In this document: positions 39,781 to 47,872 of the stretch, in pieces | How positions within the stretch are numbered: the first letter of the stretch is position 1 | How the letters are laid out: the number at the start of each line of letters is the position of its first letter | Source: Ruminococcus sp. | GTDB taxonomy: Bacteria; Bacillota_A; Clostridia; Oscillospirales; Ruminococcaceae | Length of the DNA stretch: 64,000 bases | Direction: 5' to 3' | Assembly: GCA_017480485.1 (NCBI GenBank) | Contig: JAFVAN010000015.1 | Location: forward strand, 62,001 to 126,000 | Translations under genes and position numbers: made by a program | The notes under the pieces: generated by a model | Told to the model about the DNA's origin: nothing | Databases searched by the model: none | What the model saw: only the letters and a program-made list of their open reading frames with translations

Positions 39781-40794
39781 TTATGCCAGCGTAAAGAACC
39801 TCTGTCTGCACTCGAAGCTCTCGCCCTTTTTGAGCTCCTTATGGCCCGAGACCTCGGGCTTGAGGCCGAGGTTTGCGGCATTTATCATGGCGGTCATGGG
39901 CTCGGGGCAGAAATAGCCGTTGCCGCCCCGGTCGTTCCACATATTCCAGAATTTATATTCCTTCGACACCTCGTTGCAGACCCGCTTGCCTGTGGACTTG
40001 TCCGTTACGGTAACGCCGTAGAAGGGCTTGCCGTCAAGCTCTCCCTCGACTGCGGTGTACATATCGTTGCTTATCTGGTGCAGCACAGGGCGCATGGAGC
40101 CGTTCTTATAGCGCATATCCTTGTATGTAAGAGGCAGCAGCTCCTCGGTAGGCAGGCAGCGCTCATTGAGCTCGCACTTCTCGCCGATGGGAACGGTAAG
40201 GCGCAGGCCCGTCTGCTTGCCGCCGGGTGTCATGGGGGCGTTCATGCAGGTGTGGGTGCAAAGAGACACAGGCAGCCGCTTGTCCGAAAGGTTCTCGAGG
40301 GTAAGGGTCTGCACCAATCCCTCGGCCTCCGAGAGCTCGTACTTATAGGTCAGCCTGAAATCCACAGGGAAGCAGGAATACATCTCGTCATCCTTGCCGA
40401 AGGTATAGGTGGTGATGCAGACGGCCTTGTCGCCCTGCACCTCCGCCAGCTCCAGCTTGTGAGCGCGCTTGTGGGCCCAGCCGTGGATGTGGTTGCCGAA
40501 CAGGGTCTCGTTCACGGGCAGGTGATAGGTGGCGTCGCCGGTCTTGAGCACGCCGCCGTCAAAGCGGTTGGGCAGATAGAGGGTAGGCAGGCCCCAGATC
40601 TCCCGGGCCTTGTTGTACTGCGCCAGCGTGCAGGCCTCGGAATAGCGGAAGACCTCGATATCGTTTTCTGTATCGAAGAGCCTGAGGACGCTGCTGCCCG
40701 TCAGCGGCGAGATCACGGCGAAATACCTTCCCGCCTCCAGCCTTACACAGTCGATGCCCTTGCACTTGAAAGCGGTATCTACCGAACAACCCAT
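39781..40794 (-). CDS. Aldose 1-epimerase family protein
   Basis: Protein of 337 residues of the galactose-mutarotase beta-sandwich fold: GLPTLYLPNRFDGGVLKTG near 70, HIHGWAHKRAHKLE near 100 (first His of the active-site region), THTCMNAPM near 175, and an acidic residue in FCPEPMTAMINA near 305. It probably interconverts alpha and beta anomers of glucose or a related sugar. Its location just upstream of cellobiose phosphorylase fits processing of the glucose released. The ATG at 40794 follows AAAGGAG and it has its own promoter at 40845-40873. Confidence 0.88.
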   Translation of the reverse strand: MGCSVDTAFKCKGIDCVRLEAGRYFAVISPLTGSSVLRLFDTENDIEVFRYSEACTLAQYNKAREIWGLPTLYLPNRFDGGVLKTGDATYHLPVNETLFGNHIHGWAHKRAHKLELAEVQGDKAVCITTYTFGKDDEMYSCFPVDFRLTYKYELSEAEGLVQTLTLENLSDKRLPVSLCTHTCMNAPMTPGGKQTGLRLTVPIGEKCELNERCLPTEELLPLTYKDMRYKNGSMRPVLHQISNDMYTAVEGELDGKPFYGVTVTDKSTGKRVCNEVSKEYKFWNMWNDRGGNGYFCPEPMTAMINAANLGLKPEVSGHKELKKGESFECRQRFFTLA

Positions 40795-40844
40795 ATATAT
40801 ACAACTCCTTTTTCAGATATTACTCATATATTACATATATATCA

Positions 40845-40873
40845 ATTATAACATATTCGGCCATGGATGTCCA
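40845..40873 (-). promoter_or_regulatory. Promoter of the epimerase-cbpA group
   Basis: TGGACA (40868-40873), 17-bp spacer, TATAAT (40845-40850), extended TGT before the -10. Confidence 0.75.
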
Positions 40874-40906
40874 GTCTTTTTTATTATTTTTTTATAAAAT
40901 TTGGGC

Positions 40907-41024
40907 AAAAAAAAGGCAGGACACGATGCCCTGCGAAAACAAAATGAAAAAAACTATGTGTAGAACAAAAGAAAGGAGACAACAAAACGGATGTAAGTCA
41001 AACATATAGTTTGTGCTTAACACC
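40907..41024 (-). ncRNA. Candidate free-standing small RNA, about 118 nt
   Basis: A complete transcription unit without a credible gene: consensus promoter at 41031-41059, then about 118 bases ending in the hairpin GCAGGGCATCGTGTCCTGC (40934-40916) and eight T (40914-40907). The minus-strand frame inside begins at an ATG with no ribosome site and has no stop before the terminator, so coding is unlikely. A segment reading GUCUCCUUUC (40980-40971) is complementary to Shine-Dalgarno sites of the GAAAGGAGA type. It lies upstream of the epimerase gene promoter. Confidence 0.55.
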
Positions 41025-41030
41025 ATAATC

Positions 41031-41059
41031 ATTATAATATTTTCACATATAAATGTCAA
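41031..41059 (-). promoter_or_regulatory. Sigma-A promoter of the candidate small RNA
   Basis: TTGACA (41054-41059), 17-bp spacer, TATAAT (41031-41036). Both hexamers match consensus. Confidence 0.85.
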
Positions 41060-41104
41060 GAAGCAACACGGAAATTTAAAATTTCGCAATGCTTTTTCGG
41101 CGCA

Positions 41105-41516
41105 TTGTACAAAGGCGCGGGGCGCTTTATGGACAATTCACATAAAAACAGGCCCGTTTATGTCGGAAACGAAAAAATTTCACCCCTAAAACATTTGATT
41201 ATCAATAAGCCATCACGAAACGCCCACGAAAACCCCGAAAACCGAAAAAGGGGACAGGAGCAGTGCAATTTTCTTCTACAGGCTAATAATCTACCACCCT
41301 CCGCCGCTGCGCGGCAGAGGACGCGGTGCCCGAAATGCTATGTACCCCTGCGGCGCGGGGAAAGGAAGCCGCAGGGCCGCGGCTTCCATGCAGTCCCCAT
41401 CGGGCGGAAGGGCAGGCTCAGGCGACTCCCCTTCCTCGCGCCGCAGAGAAAGCGCCGAAGGCGCCCCTTCTCTTGCCTCTTGCCTCTAAAAGCGAAGCGC
41501 TCTTGCCTCTAGAGGC
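41105..41516. other. Gene-free GC-rich spacer with palindromes and TTGCCTCT tandem words
   Basis: No supportable gene in about 410 bp. It contains short palindromes (GCCGCTGCGCGGC near 41302-41314) and, at 41474-41522, repeated TTGCCTCT words ending in the inverse AGAGGC. The same TTGCCTCT words recur at 45126-45162, and an inverse copy (AGAGGCAAGAA) at 63989-63999. They look like dispersed intergenic repeat debris. Confidence 0.55.
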
Positions 41517-41735
41517 TCAGAGGTCGTGCTGGCGCGATTCGATGAGCTCGCTGTCCTTGAAAAACAGCGAGATGCACCAGATGGCCGAAACTGCCACGAG
41601 CACATAAACTATCCTGCTGAGGATGGCGGTGGGGCCGCCGAAGAGGAAGGCGACAAGGTCGAACTCGAAAAGCCCCACAAGGCCCCAGTTCACGCCGCCG
41701 ACTACCAGCAGGAAAAGAGCTATCCTGTCAAGCAT
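41517..41735 (-). CDS. DUF378 family small membrane protein
   Basis: Protein of 72 residues with two hydrophobic helices (5-30 and 36-60) and the family signature VGGVNWGLVGLFEFDLVAFLFG. DUF378 proteins are widespread small membrane proteins of unknown function. The ATG at 41735 follows GAAAGGAGAG; an ATG 18 bases upstream overlaps that site. Monocistronic; no clear promoter hexamers were found. Confidence 0.9.
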   Translation of the reverse strand: MLDRIALFLLVVGGVNWGLVGLFEFDLVAFLFGGPTAILSRIVYVLVAVSAIWCISLFFKDSELIESRQHDL

Positions 41736-41854
41736 GGTGATCTCTCCTTTCACGAGAAACGTTTTTTCTTTAAGACGTCTTGCGTCCCGTGGTGTTATTA
41801 TTGCCCGAGAACGAGGGATTATTCAGCGCCGCGAGAAAAATTACGAAAAAGCGG

Positions 41855-41883
41855 TTGACAAATTGTTAAAAATAAATTATCAT
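41855..41883 (+). promoter_or_regulatory. Promoter of the zinc-ribbon membrane protein
   Basis: TTGACA (41855-41860), 17-bp spacer, TATCAT (41878-41883). Confidence 0.75.
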
Positions 41884-41974
41884 ATAAATGAATATATCAT
41901 ATGGTATATCCGAACAACAAAAAACGACACGGCACAGATGGATCTGCGCCGTGCACTGATAAGGAGGAAACCAG

Positions 41975-43594
41975 ATGTTTTGCAGAAAATGCGGAAACAG
42001 ACTGCCCGACGACTCGGTCTTCTGCCCTGCCTGCGGCCAGAGCGTGAATGAAGCACCTAAGCCCGTGAGCGAGGTCGCGCCCACGATATACGAGCCGCGT
42101 ACGGCGCCCGAGCAGACCGAGAACGGAAATATTGTCTTTGAGTCTCCCAAAGCGGCTCCCGTTCTGGCCGAGGCGCCATACATCCGTCCCGAGAGCTACG
42201 AGCCCGCCCCTGCCGCAGCAGCCCCTGCGGCCGCTGTAAAGGTAAAGAAGCGCTCGCCCATCAAGGCGATAGTGCTGATACTGGCGGCGCTGGTGCTGGT
42301 AGCGGCGATAGTATTCGTGCTGATGCGCTTTGTTTTCAGAAGGCCCGGCGACGCCATCGTTACCGCCTTCGGAAAGACCCTCTCGGCCGACAGCTTCAAG
42401 GTGGAGGCGACCATCGAATACGACTACGAGGAGCTCTTTGATTTTCTCACCGACGTTATGGATGAGGACCTTGAATACAAATCCGAGGATGAGATGAAGC
42501 AGCACATCGAGGACGAGTACGGCTACATCGTTGACGAGTGGAAGACCACAGCCTACGGCGCAGTAAGCGGCAAGGAGCAGGATTTTGTGGTCTATGCCCA
42601 GATCGCAGAGATGTGCCAGTTCCGCTTCGACGAGGACTACATTGAGCTGAAGCTTGGCAACGCCTACCTTGAGGGCCGCGGCATCGAGACCCAAGAGGAA
42701 AAGGAAAAGACCAAGGGCGATATCAAGGACATTTTCGACATGGTATCCTCCAGAGACATCGCCAATGGCGTGAAGGACAACAAGGAAATAAACTCCGACC
42801 TTAAAAAGTATTTCGCCAAGAACTACGATCAGGCCCCTCTGGTGCTGGCGGAGCTCTTGAACGACACCGACGCCAAGTACATCAAGGACTATGAAAAGAG
42901 CGGCAGCTCCTATTCCTACACAATAGATATCTTCAAGTTCCTGCGGGCGGTGGAAAAGAACAAGACCCTCAAATGCACCGACGAATTCAGCGAGATGCTG
43001 GACGACATGGAGGAGGAGCTGGACGAAGAGGGCATCCAGGACCTGCAGTGCAAGCTGACTGTCTCCACCAGCTGGGGCCGCCTTGACACCATCGAGGTCA
43101 CCCCCATCATCGAGGACTATCAGCCCGTGACCACCACGGTAAGGTTCTACGACTACAACAAGGTAAAGAGCGATGACCTGGAGATGCAGGACTTTGACGG
43201 CGACTTCGACCCGATCCTGACGCCCTCTATCATTGAATACAAGGAAAAGAGCGACCTGAGAGAGGCCAACAGCATGGCAAAGGCCGTTTACACCGAGATC
43301 AATAACACTCTCTCATGGTATTACTACAACCAGTCCTATAAGTACAAGAGGTTCGGCAAGAAGCTTTCGGAATACGACAGGTATGACAACGTTCAGGACA
43401 GCGCAGTCGAGGCGATGCTCTGGTATATAGATGAGGACGAGATGAACGATTATTATGTATTCTTCAGCACCAACAACGGCCAGTCTGCGAAGCTGGTACA
43501 GGTAAAGGGCCCCAACGGCATCGTTGGCCAGTACCCGAACCCGGCCTCCACTATCGACGAAGCCAAGGCCATCAAGATGTCCCCGGAGGACTGA
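41975..43594 (+). CDS. Zinc-ribbon single-pass membrane protein with large extracytoplasmic domain
   Basis: Protein of 539 residues. The N-terminal zinc ribbon FCRKCGNRLPDDSVFCPACG (two CxxC pairs, residues 3-21) is followed by a Pro/Ala-rich linker, a basic KVKKRSPIK stretch, one helix (about 98-118) and an acidic domain of about 420 residues. The domain contains DYEELFDFLTDVMDED and, near the end, EANSMAKAVYTEINNTLSWYYY, which has a pilin-like look but no prepilin peptidase site. Zinc ribbon-helix-ectodomain proteins are common in Ruminococcus-type genomes and mostly unstudied. The ATG at 41975 follows AAGGAGGAAACC. Monocistronic. Confidence 0.88.
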   Translation: MFCRKCGNRLPDDSVFCPACGQSVNEAPKPVSEVAPTIYEPRTAPEQTENGNIVFESPKAAPVLAEAPYIRPESYEPAPAAAAPAAAVKVKKRSPIKAIVLILAALVLVAAIVFVLMRFVFRRPGDAIVTAFGKTLSADSFKVEATIEYDYEELFDFLTDVMDEDLEYKSEDEMKQHIEDEYGYIVDEWKTTAYGAVSGKEQDFVVYAQIAEMCQFRFDEDYIELKLGNAYLEGRGIETQEEKEKTKGDIKDIFDMVSSRDIANGVKDNKEINSDLKKYFAKNYDQAPLVLAELLNDTDAKYIKDYEKSGSSYSYTIDIFKFLRAVEKNKTLKCTDEFSEMLDDMEEELDEEGIQDLQCKLTVSTSWGRLDTIEVTPIIEDYQPVTTTVRFYDYNKVKSDDLEMQDFDGDFDPILTPSIIEYKEKSDLREANSMAKAVYTEINNTLSWYYYNQSYKYKRFGKKLSEYDRYDNVQDSAVEAMLWYIDEDEMNDYYVFFSTNNGQSAKLVQVKGPNGIVGQYPNPASTIDEAKAIKMSPED

Positions 43595-43607
43595 AACGCT
43601 GGCGCTC

Positions 43608-43702
43608 AGTGAATAGTGAATAATGAATAATGAATAGTTAAGGTATCGCCTGCGGCGATGATTTAAAGTTTGCACAGCGGACGCCTTGACTATTCATTAT
43701 TT
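43608..43702. repeat. Family-2-like intergenic element with GAATA words
   Basis: Left: tandem TGAATAG/TGAATAA words (43608-43637). Middle: the palindrome ATCGCCTGCGGCGAT (43644-43658) and GCACAGCGGACGCCTT (43672-43687). Right: inverse CTATTCATTA (43690-43699). The GCGGACRCCTT segment is shared with copies A-C. A half-motif (AATAATGAATAA) follows the ATPase gene at 12957-12968. Confidence 0.7.
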
Positions 43703-43716
43703 TTTTGAGATCGCTT

Positions 43717-43746
43717 GCACATTTTTTGGCGCTTCATTCGTATGCA
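43717..43746 (+). promoter_or_regulatory. Likely ECF-sigma-dependent promoter, copy 1 (sigma operon)
   Basis: A 30-bp stretch from GCACA to CGTATGCA is identical at 24 of 30 positions, with no gaps, to 45164-45193. The invariant TCATTCGTAT contains CGTA, the -10 type of many Firmicute ECF sigma factors, with a GCACA box 17-18 bp upstream as candidate -35. No sigma-A hexamers are present. The ATG of the sigma gene is 36 bp downstream. Confidence 0.65.
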
Positions 43747-43781
43747 CTGTGAGGGAGAATGGCCGAAAGGGGGGAACGCTT

Positions 43782-44258
43782 ATGGAAAGGCAGAGAGTGG
43801 CAAGGCTCTATGAGCTCTATGCCGACACCGTCACGCGGGCGGCCTGGCACTGCTGCGGAAGCCTGCACACCGCACAGGACTGCGCCGAGGAAGCGTTCCT
43901 GCGGCTCATGAAGCAGGAGGAGATAGAGGAGGCGCGGGCGCTGCCCTGGCTCATAAGAACGGCGGTCAACTGCGCCAAGGACGATATCAAGGCCTTTGAG
44001 CACAGCCGCACCGTGCCCCTTGACGAGGGCCTTGACAGCGAGACCGATGACCAAGCCCTGCTGGCAGAGCGGGCCGCCATGAGGGCCATGCTCTCGCTGG
44101 AGGAGCGGTACAGGCTGCCCCTCTATCTGCATCTGGCGGAGGGGTACACGATACTCGAGACCGCCCGCCTGCTGGGCAAGGGCTTCAACACCACGGCCTC
44201 GCTGATAAGGCGGGGGAAAAAGCTGCTGCGGGCGGCGTATGAAAGGGAGGGCTTCTGA
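43782..44258 (+). CDS. ECF-like sigma-70 family RNA polymerase sigma factor
   Basis: Protein of 158 residues. A region-2 helix block (about 5-70) contains LYELYADTVTRAAWHCCGSLHTAQDCAEEAFL, and a region-4 helix-turn-helix (about 103-155) contains LSLEERYRLPLYLHLAEGYTILETARLLGK then RRGKKLLRAAYE. Size and layout fit ECF sigma factors. The ATG at 43782 follows AAGGGGGGAACG. The next gene, a single-helix membrane protein, overlaps by 1 bp (TGATG), the usual place of an anti-sigma factor. A shared upstream motif suggests autoregulation plus control of the 45212 permease operon. Confidence 0.9.
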   Translation: MERQRVARLYELYADTVTRAAWHCCGSLHTAQDCAEEAFLRLMKQEEIEEARALPWLIRTAVNCAKDDIKAFEHSRTVPLDEGLDSETDDQALLAERAAMRAMLSLEERYRLPLYLHLAEGYTILETARLLGKGFNTTASLIRRGKKLLRAAYEREGF

Positions 44259-45112
44259 TGCGGAAAAGTGACGCGGAAAAGAATTACATCAGCGGGATAA
44301 AAAAGCTGTCGGCCAAGGAGAACCCCTTTGCAGAGGATGACAGAGAGCCGGAGCACAAGAGCCCTGTGAGCCTCCGCCCAAGGTACGGCTGGGCTGCTGC
44401 GGCGGCGGTGCTGATGCTTTGCATAGCGGCGGGGGCGCTGCTTTTCCGTGGCGGGCTCAGCAGGGACGAAAGCTCCTCCGCTGCCGACAGGACCGCCCGA
44501 GAGGGAGGCTCATCCGAAGCATCCGAGGCCCCAGAAATTCGGGAGGGGCGGGAACCGCCGCTGAAATATTCCAATATCTCCGAAGCCGTTGCGGCCTACG
44601 CCAAAGCAGACAAGGAGACCTGCGAGCTGCTGCGCTACAGGGACTCTCTCGCAGAGAACAGCGAGGAGGCCAAAGATGCCCTGCGCTCGGAGCAGCAGCA
44701 GCTGGACACCCAAGAGAAGACCCGACGGGAGGCCGTTGACTTTCTCGAAGAGGTTAGGGCGGGGGTAATCTTCCTTGATGCCACCAGCTACGAGGGGGAC
44801 GAGGGCGTGTACCTAAAGCTCTACAACGGCCTTGACACAGAGCTGCGGCTGACGGGCGGTGCCACGGTCTACGAAAGCAGCACGGGAGTGAAATACTCAG
44901 AGCTCCCCGCCACGGACAGCTGCACCATTGCCCCCGGGGCCGTGGGTGAAGTGAGAATAACCCCCGAGACCAGCCTGCGTGCCGAATACTCTCTGGTATT
45001 GGATGAAGCACAGGACCTGTTCGTCGGCTGCACCTTCAACGGCGCGGACATCATCTCCGCCCTTTCCCGAGACCGCACCGAGGAGCTGCTTACGGAGCTG
45101 GAAAAAACATAA
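44258..45112 (+). CDS. Single-pass membrane protein, putative anti-sigma factor
   Basis: Protein of 284 residues. A cytoplasmic N-terminus (1-43) is followed by one helix (about 44-64), a Ser/Glu/Arg linker, a helical stretch (about 108-160, LAENSEEAKDALRSEQQQLD), and an outer beta-rich domain (about 165-284). The N-terminal part contains no recognisable zinc-binding anti-sigma motif (HxxxCxxC), so the role is inferred from overlap with the sigma gene (ATG within the stop) and topology. The helix at about 108-160 may be a coiled coil, reminiscent of ligand-sensing ectodomains. Confidence 0.75.
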   Translation: MRKSDAEKNYISGIKKLSAKENPFAEDDREPEHKSPVSLRPRYGWAAAAAVLMLCIAAGALLFRGGLSRDESSSAADRTAREGGSSEASEAPEIREGREPPLKYSNISEAVAAYAKADKETCELLRYRDSLAENSEEAKDALRSEQQQLDTQEKTRREAVDFLEEVRAGVIFLDATSYEGDEGVYLKLYNGLDTELRLTGGATVYESSTGVKYSELPATDSCTIAPGAVGEVRITPETSLRAEYSLVLDEAQDLFVGCTFNGADIISALSRDRTEELLTELEKT

Positions 45113-45163
45113 AGCCTCTTTCACTTCTTGCCTCTTGCTTCTAAAGCTCTTGCCTCTTGAGGC

Positions 45164-45193
45164 GCACACTTTTCGCCCCCTCATTCGTATACA
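45164..45193 (+). promoter_or_regulatory. Likely ECF-sigma-dependent promoter, copy 2 (permease operon)
   Basis: Matches 43717-43746 at 24 of 30 positions (GCACA, TTTT, then TCATTCGTAT and CA). The permease ATG is 19 bp downstream after GAGGGGGCG. Confidence 0.65.
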
Positions 45194-45211
45194 GGATGAG
45201 GGGGCGAAACT

Positions 45212-46462
45212 ATGGTAAGAAAAAACCTTAGAGGCCTTGTGAAGAACGAGCCTGCGCTGCTGTGCATAATGCTGATAACCGTATTCTCTTCGGCGCTGCT
45301 GCTCTATTTCTCCTACGGCCTGTACCAAAACTACAATGTGCGGCTGACGGAGGAGAGCACGGAATACACGGAGCTCACCCTTGAAGTGAACCCGGGGATG
45401 ACCCTGACCAAGAGCGGGCTGTGCAGCTTTGTGGAGGCCCTGCCCCGAGAGACCGCCGACAATGTGGAGATCTTTCTGGCCACCGCGAGATCGGGGAGCA
45501 TCGCCGACCACAGGCCGGTCACTGACGAGCTGAGGGCCGCCATCGCCGAGCGCTTCGGGGGCAACATCATGGTGGATGAGGCAGGCAACAGCAGCACACT
45601 CGACGAAAACACGGTGATAACCGACTACAACGGGGCGATCTTTTATTTTCGCTTTCGGTATAATGACGGCGGCTACAAGTACATCGAGCTGCCCGAGTCT
45701 GCCCTGCACGACGGGCGGACCCTTTCCGGCGGACGGTTCTATACCGACGAGGAATACAACACAGGCGCCCACGTGGCCGTGGGAGGCGATATGGGCTTTG
45801 AGCTGTCGGACTTCCTGACCGAGGACGGCAAGGCATGGCTCTGGGGCGAGGAGTACGAGCTCATCGGCACGGCGGGAGCCAACGCCCTGCCGACGCCGCC
45901 CCTGACGGCGGCCCCAGACGATCTGGCGCTGGAGCCGTATCTTGGCCTGTACTTCGTAAAGGCCCTGAACAGCACCCAGTACGCAGACCTTAAAAACACC
46001 GCCGAGGCGGTGCTGCCCGGGATGTTCCGCTTTGAGGAGCTCACCTTCCCCGACAGGGAGAGCGCCTATGTCTACAGCAATATCATCCTTATCTCGGTGC
46101 TGATCGCGGTGATGTCGGGGATAAACTTTGTGATGCTCTACCGCTGCATACTCAGGCGCAGGCGCCGCGCTCTGGCAATAACGCGGCTCTGCGGGTGCAG
46201 CCTGCTGCGGGCGGGGGCGGGCTATGTGGCGGAATGTCTGGTGCTCAGCGTGCCTGCCTTCGGGGCGGGGCTTGCGGTGTACATCCCGCTGATGAAGCGC
46301 AGGCTCTCGGGGCTGTTCCCCTACATGGAGGCCGCCTACAGCCTGCGGGTCTACGCGGGGATATTCGGGGTCTATCTTTTAGTGCTGCTTCTGCTGCTGA
46401 CAGTGATGACGGCCATGAGCATCCGCGGCAGCATCTCGGCGGCAGTAAGGAAAAGGGGGTGA
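45212..46462 (+). CDS. FtsX-like ABC permease, first subunit
   Basis: Protein of 416 residues. An N-terminal helix (about 17-37), a large outside domain (about 40-285) and three C-terminal helices (about 288-310, 340-362, 375-400) give the MacB/FtsX arrangement. RCILRRRRRALAITRLCGCS after the second helix is the cytoplasmic coupling segment of these permeases. The ATG at 45212 follows AGGGGGCG. It pairs with the 46467 permease and the 47873 ATPase and is probably under control of the adjacent sigma factor. Confidence 0.87.
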   Translation: MVRKNLRGLVKNEPALLCIMLITVFSSALLLYFSYGLYQNYNVRLTEESTEYTELTLEVNPGMTLTKSGLCSFVEALPRETADNVEIFLATARSGSIADHRPVTDELRAAIAERFGGNIMVDEAGNSSTLDENTVITDYNGAIFYFRFRYNDGGYKYIELPESALHDGRTLSGGRFYTDEEYNTGAHVAVGGDMGFELSDFLTEDGKAWLWGEEYELIGTAGANALPTPPLTAAPDDLALEPYLGLYFVKALNSTQYADLKNTAEAVLPGMFRFEELTFPDRESAYVYSNIILISVLIAVMSGINFVMLYRCILRRRRRALAITRLCGCSLLRAGAGYVAECLVLSVPAFGAGLAVYIPLMKRRLSGLFPYMEAAYSLRVYAGIFGVYLLVLLLLLTVMTAMSIRGSISAAVRKRG

Positions 46463-46466
46463 GGGT

Positions 46467-47666
46467 ATGCTTTTTCGGTATGCTCTGCGGTCAATGAGGA
46501 AATATCTGCTTGGCAATGCGCTGACGGTGATGCAGCTGGCGGCAGTGCTTTGCATGACAGCCTTTATGATAAGCTCAGTCTCGCTGCGGCTGGCCCGCTG
46601 GGCGCCCTTTCGGGACGAATTCTCGGGCAGCGGGAGGCTGGTGGTCTTTACAAGCTTTGCCCACAACGGCGACCTCACGGGGAACTTTAGCATGGTGAAC
46701 ACAAATGCTGACATGAGCGCCCTGCTTGGCACCGAGGTCAAGGCCCTTGGCACACATATGTGTTCGGCGGACATAAAGGACGGCCTTGACGGCATAGTGC
46801 TGCGCAGCGCCGACAGAGAGCTCATCAACAGGTACTCCCCGGAGCTAAAGGCGGGAGAATGGTTCAAGGGCAGCGGTCTCTGCGCCGCCGTGACCGAGGG
46901 CTGCGGCTACTCCCTCGGCGACAGGATAGTGATAGGCTGCGACACCCGAGAGGACGGCAGGCGGGAGCTGACCGCCGAAGTGACTGCCGTTATCTCGGGA
47001 AAGGCGAAGCTTGCGGGCTTTGCGGGCGAGAACGACGGCCCTCAGGCCGAGACCTTCGAGCTTTTCTACCGCTGCCCCGAGGAGGACAGCGGCACCCGGG
47101 GCGTGGTGCTGCTGGACGACAGCGCTCTGCCCGAGGACATGGTGCGGGCCTATGCGGGGGCGGTGCTCCTGAGCTATCCCGAGGGGGCCGACGAGGAGCA
47201 GATCACGGAGCTCTTACGGGGCGCTGGCAGCGTGTTCTCGATCTCCATGCCCGCCCTTGAGGAGGCCAGCCGCAGCTATCTTGCCCTGCGGGTCCGTGAC
47301 CTGCTGCCCCTGACGGTGATACTCTGCGTCATGGCCCTTGTGAGCAGCATAAGCACTGCCGCCCTCTCAACGCGGCAGCAGCTGCGGGACTATGCGGTGC
47401 TCTCACTCTGCGGCCTGCGCAAGGGGCGGTGCGTGGTCATCGGGCTGATGCAGAACGCAGTGTGCCTCTGCCTTGCGGGGGCGGTGTCGGCGGCGGGTGC
47501 GGCACTTATCAGGGCACATTGGCCCGAGAGCCTCTACCTGCACCTTGACGTGCTGCTGCTGGCGGGAGAGGCGGCCATAGGGGCGCTGTTCCTGCTGGTA
47601 TCTCTGGCGGCGCCTGCGCTGATGATCGGCAGGAGCAGGATACAGGATGTTCTCGGGAGCGAATAA
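46467..47666 (+). CDS. FtsX-like ABC permease, second subunit
   Basis: Protein of 399 residues with the same layout as its neighbour: helix near 17-36, outside domain (about 40-280) and three C-terminal helices (about 282-305, 325-348, 360-385). LSTRQQLRDYAVLSLCGLRKGRC between helices is the FtsX-type coupling loop. It begins 4 bp after the first permease stop, so the two are translated together and probably form a heterodimer. Confidence 0.87.
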   Translation: MLFRYALRSMRKYLLGNALTVMQLAAVLCMTAFMISSVSLRLARWAPFRDEFSGSGRLVVFTSFAHNGDLTGNFSMVNTNADMSALLGTEVKALGTHMCSADIKDGLDGIVLRSADRELINRYSPELKAGEWFKGSGLCAAVTEGCGYSLGDRIVIGCDTREDGRRELTAEVTAVISGKAKLAGFAGENDGPQAETFELFYRCPEEDSGTRGVVLLDDSALPEDMVRAYAGAVLLSYPEGADEEQITELLRGAGSVFSISMPALEEASRSYLALRVRDLLPLTVILCVMALVSSISTAALSTRQQLRDYAVLSLCGLRKGRCVVIGLMQNAVCLCLAGAVSAAGAALIRAHWPESLYLHLDVLLLAGEAAIGALFLLVSLAAPALMIGRSRIQDVLGSE

Positions 47667-47685
47667 GAGGTGAATGTATAATTCG

Positions 47686-47763
47686 GCGGAAAAATGGTAT
47701 CTCTCCCCCCGTAGGTGGAGAATACCTTTTTCCGCACCCCCCCGAGCCGCGTTAGCGGCGAGG
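47686..47763 (+). repeat. Family-1 element with tail, copy 1
   Basis: CGGCGGAAAAATGGTATCTC begins a palindrome ending TTTTTCCGCAC, followed by CCCCCCGAGCCGCGTTAGCG and GCGAGGGC. The same order (palindrome, CCGCRC, GAGCCGC-n-GCGGCGAG) occurs at 53532-53613 and 56011-56083. It lies inside the permease/ATPase group, so it may partly stop transcription before the ATPase gene. Confidence 0.82.
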
Positions 47764-47872
47764 GCAAATAAAACAGTGGAGATAATTATAATTCAAAATT
47801 GTAAAAGCAACCTGTAATTATGGATTTCCGATGTTTTACGATCGACTAAGTGAATAATAGAAGGAGGCAGCT

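Noticed and set aside
36438..39794. A plus-strand open frame of more than 1100 codons antisense to cellobiose phosphorylase and its neighbour
   Set aside because: It mirrors well-supported minus-strand genes, has no ribosome site or domain, and is explained by GC-rich codon bias that removes stops from the opposite strand.
40892..41089. A 65-codon minus-strand open frame in the small-RNA region
   Set aside because: Its start lies upstream of the mapped-by-eye promoter and it reads through the terminator; no ribosome site.
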